The position numbers were made by a program, and so were the translations under genes. A stretch of 64,000 bases of DNA from NCBI RefSeq assembly GCF_048544455.1, contig NC_133532.1, positions 19,904,948-19,968,947 of the forward strand. Reading direction: 5' to 3'. The notes beneath the pieces are model-generated. The model was not told where the DNA came from. It did not search any database and saw only the letters and a program-made list of their open reading frames with translations. This DNA is from Silene latifolia (Eukaryota > Streptophyta > Magnoliopsida > Caryophyllales > Caryophyllaceae). Below are positions 22,123-34,978 of this stretch, piece by piece; within the stretch, counting starts at the first letter, position 1; every line of letters starts with the position of its first letter.

Positions 22123-24150
22123 TCAATATATATAACTAAAGGAGGCTTTTTTTTCTACTTATACTATTGGCATTAGTATTAGGAGATAATTAATTATTTA
22201 AATTTTTTCTATTATAATTAGGAATATAATTTTCCTACTAGAAATTAGAATTAATTAATTATTTTACCATTTTCCTATTAGAAATAGGAAATTAATTAAC
22301 AATTTATTAGCTTTTTTTTTCCCTAATTATACTATTAGAATTAGGAGATAATAATTATTTAAATTTTTTCTATTATAATTAGGAATATGATTTTCCTATT
22401 AGAAATGAGAATTAATTAATTATTTTACAAGTTTATTATTAGAAACAGGAAATAAATTAATTATCTATAATTTATTAATATTAAAAAATTATTCATTAGT
22501 ATTTGTTCACTTTTTATTAAATTAGAAAGAAAAAAACTTTTGATAAATTTATAATATCCAATTTTATAACAACTTCCGATTAAAAAAATGAGGTATTATG
22601 AGGCTAAAAGGCCCTATGGCGAACCAGGTTGTGACAAATGTGCATGCATAATACGTACGACATGGAATTTACGCATGTAAAGAGTAAAATGAGTATTTGA
22701 AATATGTCCATACGTCTTTTATTATTGTTAATGTCATATTTAATTATACATAATACGAAGTTTATTTTTCAAATGTCATATGTATTCTCCTACTAATTTT
22801 AAAGTTATTTCCCTCACAAAACACTTCAACTTCTATTGATTTATTATTATATTATTTACATTCATTTGTCATTATATAAACGTATCTTAATCAAAATTTA
22901 AATAAGATATTCACAAATTATTGATAAGTACAAAGTTTGATATCGATCTTTCAAGGGATGAGATTGTTTTAGATCATGTGTGTGAATAGGGAAGAAAAAT
23001 AGGGATCTGCGTGAAGGATTTTGTTTCAAATGAGAAGATGGGGGCAAGACTATTGTTATAGAGGGTGTCATAAGCAAAATTTTGACCATGTAGTATTGCG
23101 TTGGAATTTGGTTCATATTCAAAGATACTTCTATAGTTTGACCGGGAGATATAACATTTAACTACCTGTAAATGTTTTTACGTAACTACCATTTGACCCA
23201 AGAATGATTAAATTATGGTTGTTATTCTAAAGAAAGAGATTTGTTGCATCATTGAGTTGATTATGCAGAATAAATATTATTGTTTTCCTTGACCAATTGA
23301 AAAACGCAAAGGTATTAATGAATAAAATCTAAAAACCCTCAATCCCAAGTATCATATATATAAACTTCATATTGGTTTTATTTTTCTAAAAAAACAACAT
23401 TGTCGAGAGCAGGGGTTAGTTTCCATCGGATGGTGGAATTTTGAAGAAGTAGGAGTTTAGTTTTTCACTTGGTTGGATAAATTTGAGATAAGTTTCGGAG
23501 ACAAGGATCAATCTTTCAAGGGATGAGATTGTTTTAGATCATGTGTGTGAATAGGGAAGAAAAATAGGGGTCTGCGAAAAGATTTTGTTTCAAATGAGAA
23601 GATGGGGGCCAAGACTATTGCTATAGGGGGGGGGGGTCATAATCAGCCCTAGCTATGTAGTATTGCGTCGGAATTTGGTTCACATTCAAACGTATTTCTA
23701 TAGTTTGACCGGGAGATATAACATTTTAACTACCTCTAAATGTTTTTACATAATTACAATTTGATTCAGCAATGATTAAATTATGGTTGTTATTCGAAAG
23801 CAGGAGATTCGTTGCATCATTGAGTTGATTATGCAGAGTAGATATTATTGTTTTCCTTGACCAATTGAAAAACAAACAGGTATTAATGAACAAATTCTAA
23901 AAACTATCAGTCCAAGTATCATATATATAAACTTCATATTGGTTTTATTTTCCTAAAAAAAAGTATTTTATTAATCAAACACTTTTTTATTCTTATGTCA
24001 ATATTATGTTAATGGGAATTATTTGTTGGTCATGCGGCATACATAAAATCTTAGACATGAACGATGTACTATATGTCTATATTTCATTTTATTATGAAAT
24101 TTATCACACATTATTTTAATATCCGTGCAACGCACGGGCAAAAAAACTAG
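22123..24150 (+). mobile_element. Non-autonomous Helitron
   Basis: The 3' end is clear: a hairpin ccgtgc/aac/gcacgg at 24123-24137, then a short A-rich spacer and the terminal CTAG at 24147-24150, followed by host T. The 5' end is placed at a TC after an A at 22123 (TCAATATATATAACTAAAGG resembles plant Helitron starts); a TC at 22119 is equally possible. The roughly 2-kb body is AT-rich and non-coding, with two internal duplications (about 22165/22330 and 22943/23507). Confidence 0.75.
22943..23957. repeat. Direct repeat inside the Helitron (two copies of about 450 bp)
   Basis: 22943-23396 and 23507-23957 share a long run from gatctttcaagggatgagat or its variant to cttcatattggttttattt, with many substitutions and small indels. 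About 110 bp of unrelated sequence separates them. No coding potential is seen. Confidence 0.8.
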
Positions 24151-24189
24151 TATGTACTATATATACTACACGTGATACAAGAATTATAA

Positions 24190-24360
24190 AATTATGTGTG
24201 GCATAGTGGATAAAACTAATGGTTATGAGTAGGAGGTCGCGTACTCGCGTGTCAAAATCTCCATGTTAGCCTATTGGCTTCTTCAAACGTATTGACGCCT
24301 ATTTGTTAGGGGCGTTTTCAGTGAGGTTTCATGGGATTCAATTGATCCCTCACTGATAAG
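24190..24360 (+). mobile_element. Possible SINE-like sequence
   Basis: gtgtggcatagtgg (about 24197) resembles a tRNA-derived A box, and ggtcgcgtactcgcg (about 24235) a degenerate B box at a suitable spacing. No A-tail and no target duplication were found. A second A-box-like tggcacaatggtaagc occurs near 24414. Confidence 0.3.
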
Positions 24361-24433
24361 AGAAAGCTATAAATTAAAGTAGGGAATTAGTGCTAGTATA
24401 TATACTATATAAGTGGCACAATGGTAAGCTTTT

Positions 24434-25864
24434 TTGTTTGCTTTGCAGTGGTGCTGTATTCGAGCCTATTTGAGGGAGACTTGGATGATGATCATGATGG
24501 TGGATGATGATGAGTTAAAAGAGGCAAGGGCCAAAGTGGAGGAGTGGAATGCACATTCCCTTAAAATTGTAGCTCAACTCCAGTTAGAAGCAGCTTCTGG
24601 AAAATTGATTGGACAAGAAATCACAGTTTAGTGTGCAACTATTACTGATGCATGTGTGAGTGATTATAATGAGAGTGGGGATGAACATGATACCCTAGGC
24701 GAGAGTGATGAAGAGTCTATACCTAGCAAGAGAAAAAGGTAAGTGTTCCTGTTATAAATGAGAGAACTGATTTCTCAAAAGTGAAATTGTGCGTAGGAAT
24801 TAATTTCCCAAACAGACACACATTTAAAGACTGTATAGTCAGATATGTCATTGCCCAAGGTAGAGATTTGGCCTTTGATATTAGTGACAAAGCAATTTCT
24901 TGATGTGTTTAAAGCAAATCAACATTAGTTGCCGATGTCATATAAACATTTAAAAGAGCCTGTAAAGTGTTAATAAAGAAAGAATTTGCATACAAAATCA
25001 AGTATTATGCTCATAGGTTGCTACATGGGCCAATGAAGGAACATTACAACAGATTGGGTAGTTACATGGCAGCTCTTGAAAAGGCAAATCCAAGTAGTTT
25101 CTTCACTTTGTTTACCAACCCAAATGTGACATCAAATGTATTTCAGAGGTTTTATGTGTGCTTTGATACTCTGAAGCAAGGTTGGGTGCTTGGATGTAGA
25201 AAGATATTATCTGTTGATGCATGTTTCCCCAAGACATTCCTAGGGGGGCGGCTAATAGCAGCTGTGTGTAGGGACGGTAATGAGCAAATGTCCCATTTGG
25301 CTTGGGCAGTAGTTAAAGGTGAGAATAGTGAAAGTTATATGAGTGATTTTTCAAACAACTGAAGATAAGCTTATGAGAAGAGTATGGATGGTTTGTGTCC
25401 CTAGTGTTTCTATTTCTCTTATAATATGTGTAATATTATATGTGATGAACAATAGTTGACTTTACATTATTTTTTCTTCTCTTGTAGAGTGTAGTAGTTA
25501 TGGTAGCTAAAGAATTCCCAACTGACCATAGACATTGTGTCAAGGCATATTTTTGTTAACTAGCACGAGACTTACAAGGAAGAAGAAAAAAAGCTTGTGT
25601 TTTCTGCTTGTGCTAAGGCCTATAATGAGCTAGGCTGACTTCACCGATGCATTAGAACCCCTAAAAGAAGTTGATCATAAAGTTGTTGAAGCTTTCATTG
25701 CATGTGACCCACCCTTGTTCTGTAGAGCATTATTCCAAAGTCGCACCCAAAATAATGTCATAGTCAGTAACATGTTTGAGACATTTAATGCCTACATAAT
25801 CACTCCAAGATCCAAACATCTGATTTACATGTTTGAAGAAATTAGGACTTCTATTATGCAAAGC
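24434..25864 (+). pseudogene. Decayed MULE (Mutator-like) transposase
   Basis: Several broken frames line up in order with a MuDR-type transposase. About 24540-24740 is an acidic N-terminal region. Near 24795 is the DNA-binding motif INFPNRHTFKDCI. At 24967-25362 lies the catalytic region (FQRFYVCFDTLKQGWVLGC, LSVDACFPKT with the first catalytic Asp, DGNEQMSHLAWAVV). At about 25500-25860 is the C-terminal part (EFPTDHRHCVKAY, FETFNAYIITPRSKHLIYM). Stops and frameshifts interrupt it at several places, and it ends where an LTR-like block begins at 25865. No TIRs were identified. Confidence 0.8.
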
Positions 25865-27430
25865 TGTGGACGTGCCACCCGTGCGCAGACCCGCACACGA
25901 CGGTTTGAAAGTCACGTGTGAGGACGTAAGATGCTTTGACCAGATCGTTTTAGCTCAGTCGGTTTCGTCTCGATAAAGGTCTCAAAATGACCAGTTTGTG
26001 ATTGAATGGAGTCACCACTAAGCAATTATGGGGTGCTTGATAACCGTTCGAATCAACTTTGTACATTGGTCAAACAAAGCACAAAGCAATATTGACATAG
26101 GCACTAAAGATAAAGACTCGTTCCCCTTAACACTCTATGTCTAGAATTATTATTCTCGTTTGCCATGGATACAGGCATCCACTATCTAGAAATCCGAGTA
26201 AGGGGTGAGGTTATGTATTGGGAATCTCTTTAATTGAACACTCAATCTTTCCTGCTCAAGCGACTTTACTAATCGTGGTTGTTAAGTTCAAAAGTTGATG
26301 AAATGGGTTAAATGCATGAATGTGTGCATCCATTAGTTTAACCTAACATGTGAAATTTTACTAAGTCGGTTGATTTATGCATGTACATGAATTGATGTCA
26401 AAGTAGGCTTTAGGTTGATTTATATGTGAAAACGAAAATTAAACATCCATTTAGAAGTATTGAATTATGAAGCTTAATATGATCCTGAATTGTGAAGCTT
26501 AATATGATCCTTTTGTTTTAAAAGAAGAAAAGAATGAGTAAAATAAAAAAAGGAAATTAAGTAAAAGTGGAAAATGAGAAAAGAAGTGTTTAAAAGTGGA
26601 GTTGGGCAGCCTAATGAGGCGCGAGCCACATTGCGCCAATACTGACCCTGGTCAGATTTGAAAAAGGGCGAGGAAGGCAACCCCTTGGGACGCGAGCCAC
26701 ATTGCGAGCTATAAGAAGGCTTCTGGCCGTTACAAAAGTCGTTAAAGAACAGAAAAAAAGTGTTTGAAACGAACACATTTGGATCTTGCTCACATAACTC
26801 AGGGATGATTACTACACAACAAGTAATACCCGATTTGGATTTGGATTTGATTATTAATTTATTTGCAAACTTGACATGAATTGTTTAAAATAAAAGAAAA
26901 TAAAAAGAAAGAATTAATAAAATGAAATGTTGTGATGAATTGTTTATGCTTAGCCAATATGTCACCGCACTCGAATTTAATCGACATGGTATCATGTTAA
27001 CCCAAGGGTGAAACTTTATTATGGCTACAAAGGGAGATTTGTGATAATCATAAAAAGGAATAAATATAGAAGAAAATAAAATAAATGAATTTGAATTAAA
27101 TGCTAAGTTTATTTACTTGTAATTAGTTAGTTTATTTGACCGAATTCGAATTTAACCGACATGATATATATCAAATCAAGGATAAGTTTTATTATAACTA
27201 AAAGAGATTCTTGATAAAAAAAAAAAGAATAAAAAGGAAAGGAAAGGAAAGAAAAGAAAAGAAAAGAAAAGAAAAGAAAAGAAGGGAACATAATAAAAAA
27301 GGAACGAATTCAAACACGATTAGAATTATGGCAAAGAGGCTATTGAGGCGCTAAGCCTATAGCGAGGTAAGAAAGCCTTTGGACCTGACAAAATCGAAAT
27401 TTGACTCGTTTCTAATATGTTTAGGATTGT
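25865..27430 (-). repeat. Diverged LTR-like block related to the LTRs of elements A and B
   Basis: It starts tgtggac like the four 3-kb LTRs further right. It keeps scattered similar stretches in the same order (gagtcaccactaag, aaagataaagactcgt, ccgagtaaggggtgagg), but overall similarity is low. It interrupts the MULE transposase. The far end is not defined. A (GAAAA)n run lies at about 27237-27283. It could be a solo LTR or a fragment of a related family. Confidence 0.5.
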
Positions 27431-27438
27431 ATCATATA

Positions 27439-28789
27439 TCATATATTATATTAAAGCAGAACTCATTTGCCACGTGTCATCGGCACATGGCTTCTGCCAC
27501 GTGTCAAAGCCTTGAGAATTTTAATATATTCAATCAAATAATATATTCAATCAATCAAAATTCCCAATTAAGTCAACTTTTAAATATGATTCAAAAAATC
27601 CTGTATTTTTAATACATGATTAGTGATTGGTTGATTGCCCATTTTACAAAATTCTCAATAAAGTCAACTATTTAAATTTGCTCCAAGTTAGCCACATATT
27701 TTGGACTCCAAACCCTGATAAACAGCAAATTTTTATCAGCCATATATATAAATATTCCATCCCTTTCGAAGACTTATTTCATACCAAATAATTAATTTAT
27801 AAGACATCCAAGATAGCATTGTAGTTCAAATCATTAATTATTCTTTCTATTATAGAATTAATTATTCTTTCTATTATAGAATATGTAATTACTGGCCTAA
27901 AATTACAAAACGAAATCTTAGACAACTCCTTGAAATTCGGGTTGTGCGCAAGTGGGAACTTAATTATAGGATCCCCCGAATCTTGATCAAAACAACTTGA
28001 TTATAGGATCCCCCGAATCTTGATCAAAACAACTTGATTATAGGATCCCCTGAATCTCTCACTAAATATTGGGCACCCTTACTACAAAAAATCATATTCA
28101 CAAATATTATCCGTTAAGCTTAATACCTCACAAAATAACACGTCTCAAAGTATTATCTTTACCCGCTTCAGTGACATTAATATTCAGGATTGATATATCA
28201 ATGTTCGAGGCAAGGTTGTGCGCACGTGGGAACGTCCTGATCTCTAAATGAAAAAAATGTCTTCAACGAAAAAGATGCATCCTACAACAAAAAGAAGCAG
28301 CTTGCATGTGACGAAAGGTACTTTTCAACCATATATATTAAATCGATTTTTTTAACAGGTGCGAAAACGAAAATGGAAAGAATTAAATGTCATTTTTATA
28401 GGAAATTAGAATATGCAATTAATTTTCCTATTTTTTAAAATAAAAACATTGAGCTCTTTCCATTTTGATTTTGCACATATTAGAAAAACTAGGCACATGA
28501 TAGGAAACCGTAATTAATTAAATATTAAATATTATGAGTATTATTGTTAATTTGTTACACAATATCAATGTTTTTCGATGACCCATCAACAACTAATTCA
28601 AGCCACCATCTAAAAAGGACCAATAAGAATGTTCGGGCTATTAGATGTCATTGGAGAACTTCCCGGGTTATACTAAGGTCACGTTGTCCAACAATAAGGG
28701 TGAAAACTGGTAAGCTAATGACAATTGGGCTAACTCATATAAAGTAAAGAGTAAATACCATTCCATTTACATATAATTAAGTATATTTC
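27439..28789 (+). mobile_element. Helitron-like segment with RPA-like traces, cut by element A
   Basis: It begins TCATATATTATATTAAAGC followed by GCCACGTGTC, a common form of plant Helitron 5' end. Two short translated pieces, EIRVVRKWEL (about 27936) and INVRGKVVRTWER (about 28197), resemble the RPA/OB-fold proteins that plant Helitrons often carry, but they are too short to prove it. Element A interrupts the segment at 28790, and no 3' hairpin was found on either side. Confidence 0.4.
27957..28057 (+). repeat. 37-bp tandem repeat, about 2.7 copies
   Basis: The unit begins aacttgattataggatcccc and is repeated head to tail with one or two changes per copy; the third copy is partial. It directly follows the first RPA-like fragment. 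Confidence 0.9.
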
Positions 28790-31700
28790 TGTGGACAAGG
28801 CCCTCGGGAACTACATCCGCGGGATCCACACTAGGCATAATCGACTCGAGGTTCTTTCGAATCGAATTAAGACAAATTAGAGTCGCCACCAAGTTTTATG
28901 GGAACTTGGAACCGTTCAAGTCAACTTTACACCTTTCATCGAAAAGCATAAAGCCAATCGACTACGAGTGATTAAAGATAAAGACTTGTACCCTATATCA
29001 CTCGATTTGAATGACTCTCGTAATTCAATGGTATTTAGACGGATCCACAAACCATAGATCTTGAGTAAGGGGTGAGGGTACGTGTTAGGAAGCCCATAAG
29101 GACACCTAACCCCGCCCGTCAATAACGGCCTCTACTAAGTCAAGTGTCGGATTTCAAACAAGGTCATAGCTACTACGATATATGATATGCAAACATCGTT
29201 TTCAAAACCCTAACATGTGAAGTTTCTATGTCGATTTAGATGCAACTAAACTAACTTTGTCAAAGTTGTAATTTAGCATGTGGGTTGATTGATCTAATAA
29301 CATATAAGCGAAACAAACAAGGCTTAAGGGGAATGGGGGAGCCGTTGGGATCTACTCTATTACAACCCAGGCATTTCATGCCGACACCACGAGAAATTAA
29401 AGATTCAACTCGATCTAAAATACAACGTTATACACAAAACCATACACGACACATTACACGGCCAATTTTCCCTAGGGAAACGTGCACAAGGGGGGTGGTC
29501 CACGGCTTACATGACTCACGGCCTTGGGTCACACCTCGTGATGCGTGCTTTCACTTAATCTTATCGAATTAGACATAGGGCCACACACCAAAGCATGCAT
29601 TAGCATAAATCGGGCTATGTCGCTTTAAACAACATGCGATTTACTACGCTCTTACACGAATTGGAGCACAACCATCTAACCAAATAAGACTAAGGTTTTT
29701 GAAGAAGCTTTTGACTCGATAAAAGTAAAACAAACTTGAAAGTTACAACTCGATGAACAAACTATAAATTACAAGCTACGAAACGACAAAGAACAAATGA
29801 TATAAAACAAACGAAACAAGAAGAGGCACGGCCACCCTCACGGCCTAAAGCCACGTCCACCCTAGTTCCTAGGTTAGATTCATTAGTTAGATAGATTTGC
29901 GAAGCGATGCGGGATGTACATTAGAAAACGATGATAAAAGAGGTCAGAAAGCTTTGCCTAAAACCGGGTGCTCTACACGGCCTAAAGGGTCGAATTAGGT
30001 CAAGTTCGCTAATTAATTTAACTCATCAAGTGTTAATAAGAAGGTGCTAATCACGCACTCTTATACTAGCGAGAAATCATGTGAAAAGAGAGATGCATTC
30101 AATTAGATTAGAGAATTGTTGATCGATTTTAATGCTTGTGTCGAAGCCACCTAACGTGTCTAATTAGGTTATTAAATTGATCTAATGTCATCTAAATAAG
30201 TCATATGTTAACAATCAGAGGTCGAACTAGCATGCAACGGGTCCTAGGGTAGGTCGAATTGGTCGAAACAAACGAGGGATCAAAAGCGAGGAACGAAGTT
30301 GTAAATCGTTTTATTAATGCCCTACCTTGAACACGAGGATATGTAAATGAGACGGGGTGTACGACCGACCGATGTGGCGGATTTCTTTCCCATCTCAAGT
30401 CAACGCGGGTGTTCGTGGTGGTAGTTTAACTCATACTCGGACTAAACTAGTTTCATAGTTAACGATAACAAACGATAAACAAAATAAAACGAAACAATAA
30501 AAAACAAGCATAAAAAAACGAAATAAAAGGGAGAAGAGGAGGATTTGATGCACCCTCAACCTACATTTATCGTTGACACCGTCTTGGGTCGTAATCGATC
30601 GTAGATTTTATCTCGAGAGGCCGTCGTCGACGAAGGAACAAAGCAAACAACACGTTTTTTTGCAAATCTGGACATCGACTTTCAAACTGCAATTTCTCAC
30701 TCGTTTCACGGTGAAAATTAAATTTAAAAGATGTTTTGAAAACTAGAAAGAGAGGATAACAGAGATCTTTAAAAAATCCCTGTTCGTTTTGAATTATTGG
30801 GCACGAAAAACGAGCACAAACAGAACTGGACAGACAGGAAAAAGCCGCGAAAACAGAGTGTATAACACTCTGTTTTTCGAGGGAATTCGTGTACTCTCAA
30901 GGGCAATTTGGCTCGTAAATCTTTGTCTAATGTGTAGATGGATGTTGTATGGTTAATTTGGAACAAGAAACTTGAATTTTGATGGAGGTTTGAAGGGAGA
31001 ACGAACGGTTTCAAAGAAGACACACAAACTGATTCTCAGTTTGTAAGTCGGTTTTGTCTAGGGTTTTTGGGAGGCAATTAGGGTTTTTTTCTGGAGTTTA
31101 AAGCTTGTGAGTGAAGGTAGTATGTATGGAGAACTTAGAGGAATGAATGTATGGTGAAGGGTGGGGGTATTTATAAGGAGTTAAGGTAGGGTTTTTAGAG
31201 GGGAGAGGCAGACGGGCTCATTTGCGCATAGCTGCTGTCCAGCAGCTTTTGTTAGGGTTTGAGAGGGGTTTTATTGGTGGTTAAGCTAAGGTAATATGGG
31301 TAGGATACTAGGGTATGGGTTAGGGTTAATGGGTACGGGTTTTGGTGGTATTTGGAGCGGGTTTTGGGCTCGTGATTTGAGCTGCAAAACAGGGGGGTTG
31401 CTCGTGTTTTTGTGCGGGCTGTTGGGGGTGATTTGGGGCATGATTTGGGCCGTGGTTATGGGGTTCGAACTGGGGTTGGATGGGTAGAGGCTTAGGTTGG
31501 TTAGTGTACTCGAGATTCGTGCCAACTCGTAAAGAAAACGGGCTCAAAAACCGAGCTATAATCGAGCTCCAAAACGCTTGTTCAAAACGAGTTTTTTTTC
31601 GATTTTTAAATCGATTTTTCAAATCGATTAACACATTAAAATAAATGATTTTTCAAATCAAATACACTCATAAAATGAATTTTCAAATCAAATATTTATT

Positions 31701-31966
31701 TTATTTTCGATAAAATAAACTTGAGAAAATAAATTCTAAAAAGCTTTAATTTAAATATCATTTAAATTAATAAAATGAATTCACTTAAAAAACATTAATT
31801 TAAATATCATTTAAAATAATAAAATACTTCATCGACGACGCCCATTCTACATCGTAAAACGAGCTCCAAATAATGACAATGACAACTAAAGAATACATGT
31901 GTCCTATCATCATCGGGTGTTTGTCGGGTTCTCTATAAATTCCAATATCGACGGATACGGGTATCT
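28790..31966 (-). repeat. 3' LTR of element A
   Basis: 3177 bp, closely similar to 49145-52323 by eye, with scattered substitutions. It ends (minus sense) GGCCTTGTCCACA. It contains a TATA box at 31168-31175 and a palindrome-like gagtgtataacactc. Short open frames in it recur in all four LTRs at the same places and are not taken as genes. Confidence 0.92.
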
Positions 31967-34900
31967 CTGAGCCCCACTTTGACCGAGGCTTGGACAAGGC
32001 GAAAGTCAAAGTATACCCCAGGTCCCTTTCGACCTGAGGATTCTTCGAGTCGTTTATAGTCCATTAGACTTGCGTATATAAGCTCGCCAGCCATAAGAAG
32101 AGATCATACCTGAAACTTCGTTGGGGATTGACTCTTTCTTCTGTTGTGTCAAATTATCGTCATTGGTCGTCGACCCATAAAATTGCATATATGGTGGATT
32201 GAGCCTTATCCTTAGGCGCCTACGTATCCGTTTCTGACGGAATCAAACCCGCGTCGTAGTTCGGCAACTGCTGACACATGCCCAAAGTTTATCATCTGCT
32301 GGCATTTGTCCAAAATTCATCATCTGTTGACATTTGCCCAAAGCTTATCATCTACTGGCAGGTGCCCAAATGGGACGGGACTTTCCAAGGAGGTTGCCGC
32401 CGCTTTCATCATTTGCTTTCAGCTACGGAATTCTTCCATTTCATACTCTTGTATTGAATTGAATTATTGGTGGATGTCATCCTTTACATATTGATAATGG
32501 TCTCTGAAACCAACGGCTTCAGAGCCCCCAGTTTGTGATGGCTCTAAAGTCGAAGACTTTAGAGCCCCCAGTTGAAGCATATCCTGCTATATTTGAAACA
32601 TAAAAAATGTACAAGCAATAATCATCACGTAAGCACATTTGGATCATCGATCTTAAAATTGGATCATTTAAAAGATTAGGTCATCGACCCGAAAATTGAA
32701 TTTGAAAATTTTGAATGATTGGGTCACCGACCCGAATTTCGAATTTGTCATCATTTAGAATATTGGGCCATCGGCCCTTCAAAAATTGAATTATGAATTT
32801 TTGAATTTCGAAGGATTGGATCATCGACCCACAAAGATTCCACTACTTGGATCATCTATCCATAATTCGCAAAAAGTTTTTGGAATTTTGAAATTTTGAA
32901 TTTTTTTTGAAATCGAACCTTGATGGGTGAGCATGAAATACGACTCAGACACTCTGTATGACCCGTAAACAACGTGGGCGTAGCCCGCTACCGTAAAACA
33001 AAAAGGAAAATAAAACCGCAAGTGTGCACGGGTTTTAATTCAATTATTGACTTATTAGGGGTAGAAATGTAAATTGGCCGTTCCGGCGCCAAAAGATGGC
33101 AAATGGGAATCACAAGGTCGTCGAACTTGGGACGGAGATATCGTATGGCATGGGCGTGCTCCCGAGGGCACATGGGAATAAAGATCACTTGGCATTGACA
33201 AGGTGGATTAAACTCACAGAGCAACAACGTTGGCTTCGCTCGACACTAAACACAAACTGATTTTATGAAAGCACTTAGACATCACACATCACTCTTGTTG
33301 GGAACATCCTGTCACTGTTCTCCTCGCCTCCTTTCTTTTCAGCGAGTTTTCATCATTTCTTACCACCGCCTTCTTTCTTTTCAGCGGGCGTTTACTATAT
33401 TTCTTCCACGCCTTCTTTCCATTCAGCGGGTTTTTCATATTTTCTGTTCCCAACACAAACCCACATCTATGTGACTCAGCATCTTTGCCTAAACTGTTAG
33501 ATAAAGCTCATTCTGAGACTTGATACTATTCATCCGAACCTATATCCTTATCCTAGCCTACATCGAGTGCTAAGACCGACTCAAACAAAGGTGGCTTCAT
33601 TTGGACTTGGTTAAGACCCGTAAGAAACCGACAAGATGACAACTTGGATGATGGGTGGATTGAATCCCTTATTCTGAAGGACTGCCTACGTATTCGAGTG
33701 GAGCGAAATCAAATCCGACGTAGTTCGATCAAGGTGCATAAACATGGCATTTTGATTGTGTGTACACACTCGAAGGTTTCACCTAAGGTATCATGTCGTA
33801 TCCCATTCTAGCCTGTAAAGTACCGTTGTATCCCGTGTCTAGGGTTGGTACAAAAGGTTTTAATTCTTTGGGATGTGGAGCTTGGTAAAAATAGGTTCGT
33901 AAGGTAAACCATCATTCTGAAGGTTCGTTTTGTGGTGCTAAGGCCAACGGGTTATGGCTTACATCGTGGTTGGAAAAGGTGTCTCAGGTTTGATGAAACC
34001 CGAGTACAAATGGGTTGAAAAATGATGTGGGTTCAAATTTCCATGTCTGGACCCTAAAGGCTGGGTGTAACAACACAAGCGGAATAATTCTCAAAATTCC
34101 CGACTATCCCTTTGTAACTGTCTCAGGAAGGACTTAGAGGGTAAAGAGGTTACTACTTAAGCTTTTGGGTTTCGCCCATTGAACTTCAACTATGGGTACT
34201 TGACTTGACTTCTGGCTTCCGTAACTTCGACATTCAACCAAAAAGCATTCCGCAATAACTTCAACATCTTTTTTTCTTTTTTCTTTTTCTATCATCTTTT
34301 TTCATTTTTCTTTTTTTTCATTTTTTTCATTTTTCCAATTTTTCTCTTTTTCTCATTTTTTCATTCTTTTTCATCTTTTTTTCTCTCTTTGAAAATGATC
34401 TTCTATTCATTCTCTTAGTCATAAATGGATACACCTTCAAAACTGGGCTTCGCCAACTAATTTGGGTAGGAACTAACAATTCCTTGTTAGAACGGGTTGA
34501 TATCTTCTCTCTTCGAGATGGGATGATTTTGTTGGGGAAAAGGCTTGCATTCCATCATCGATAGGGGAAACAAGGAGCTAGTCCGGGTTTGTCATAGAAT
34601 CATCGAAAAGCTTGTCACAAACATTGGTTCAGATGAAGGTTTTCTACCACCAGACATGGAATAGGTAAAGGAATCAAACACGGGATCCTAGTGTACCTTA
34701 CGTTTTGAAACGGGACATATTTCTACCCCAGGGATGCCTTTGAGTGTGTTGTGCATTTTATCATGTTTCGGAATGATTGAGGATTGGAAACAAGACATAT
34801 TTGGAAACGAAACTGCAATTTTTTATTGGAAAGGCAAATGCTTAACAGACTCGAAGGAATGATTCCTAGGACACACCATAGGTCATCGCAGAAGAAACTA

Positions 34901-34978
34901 CTCAACTTCAAGAAAAGAAAGTCCTAGACTCGACTCGACTAAGATAAGAAAATAGATCCCGACTCATAATTTTCAAAT
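31967..34978 (-). other. Non-coding 3' internal region of element A
   Basis: No pol motif is found in any frame. It holds a palindromic repeat array (32640-32872), a polypyrimidine tract (34265-34395) and many short frames of no evident meaning. The last bases before the LTR, AGTGGGGCTC on the minus strand, are the likely polypurine tract. Confidence 0.7.

Noticed and set aside
27237-27283. (GAAAA)n tract as a regulatory site
   Set aside because: Simple microsatellite, no supporting context.
28916-29572. Open frames of 60-100 codons in the LTRs, the same in all four copies (for example those starting MTGGVRCPYGLPNTYPH and MIDLITYKRNKQGLRG)
   Set aside because: They occur only because the LTRs are copies of each other. 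They overlap on both strands, show no domain, and indels between LTRs do not respect codons.
31305-31335. Telomere-like gggttagggtta
   Set aside because: Only one or two degenerate units, repeated at the same place in each LTR; not a telomeric array.
31296-31525. Gly/Trp-rich plus-strand frame and Pro/Asn-rich minus-strand frame in the LTR
   Set aside because: Low-complexity G-rich DNA inside the LTR read in two directions. It is interrupted in the other LTR copies.
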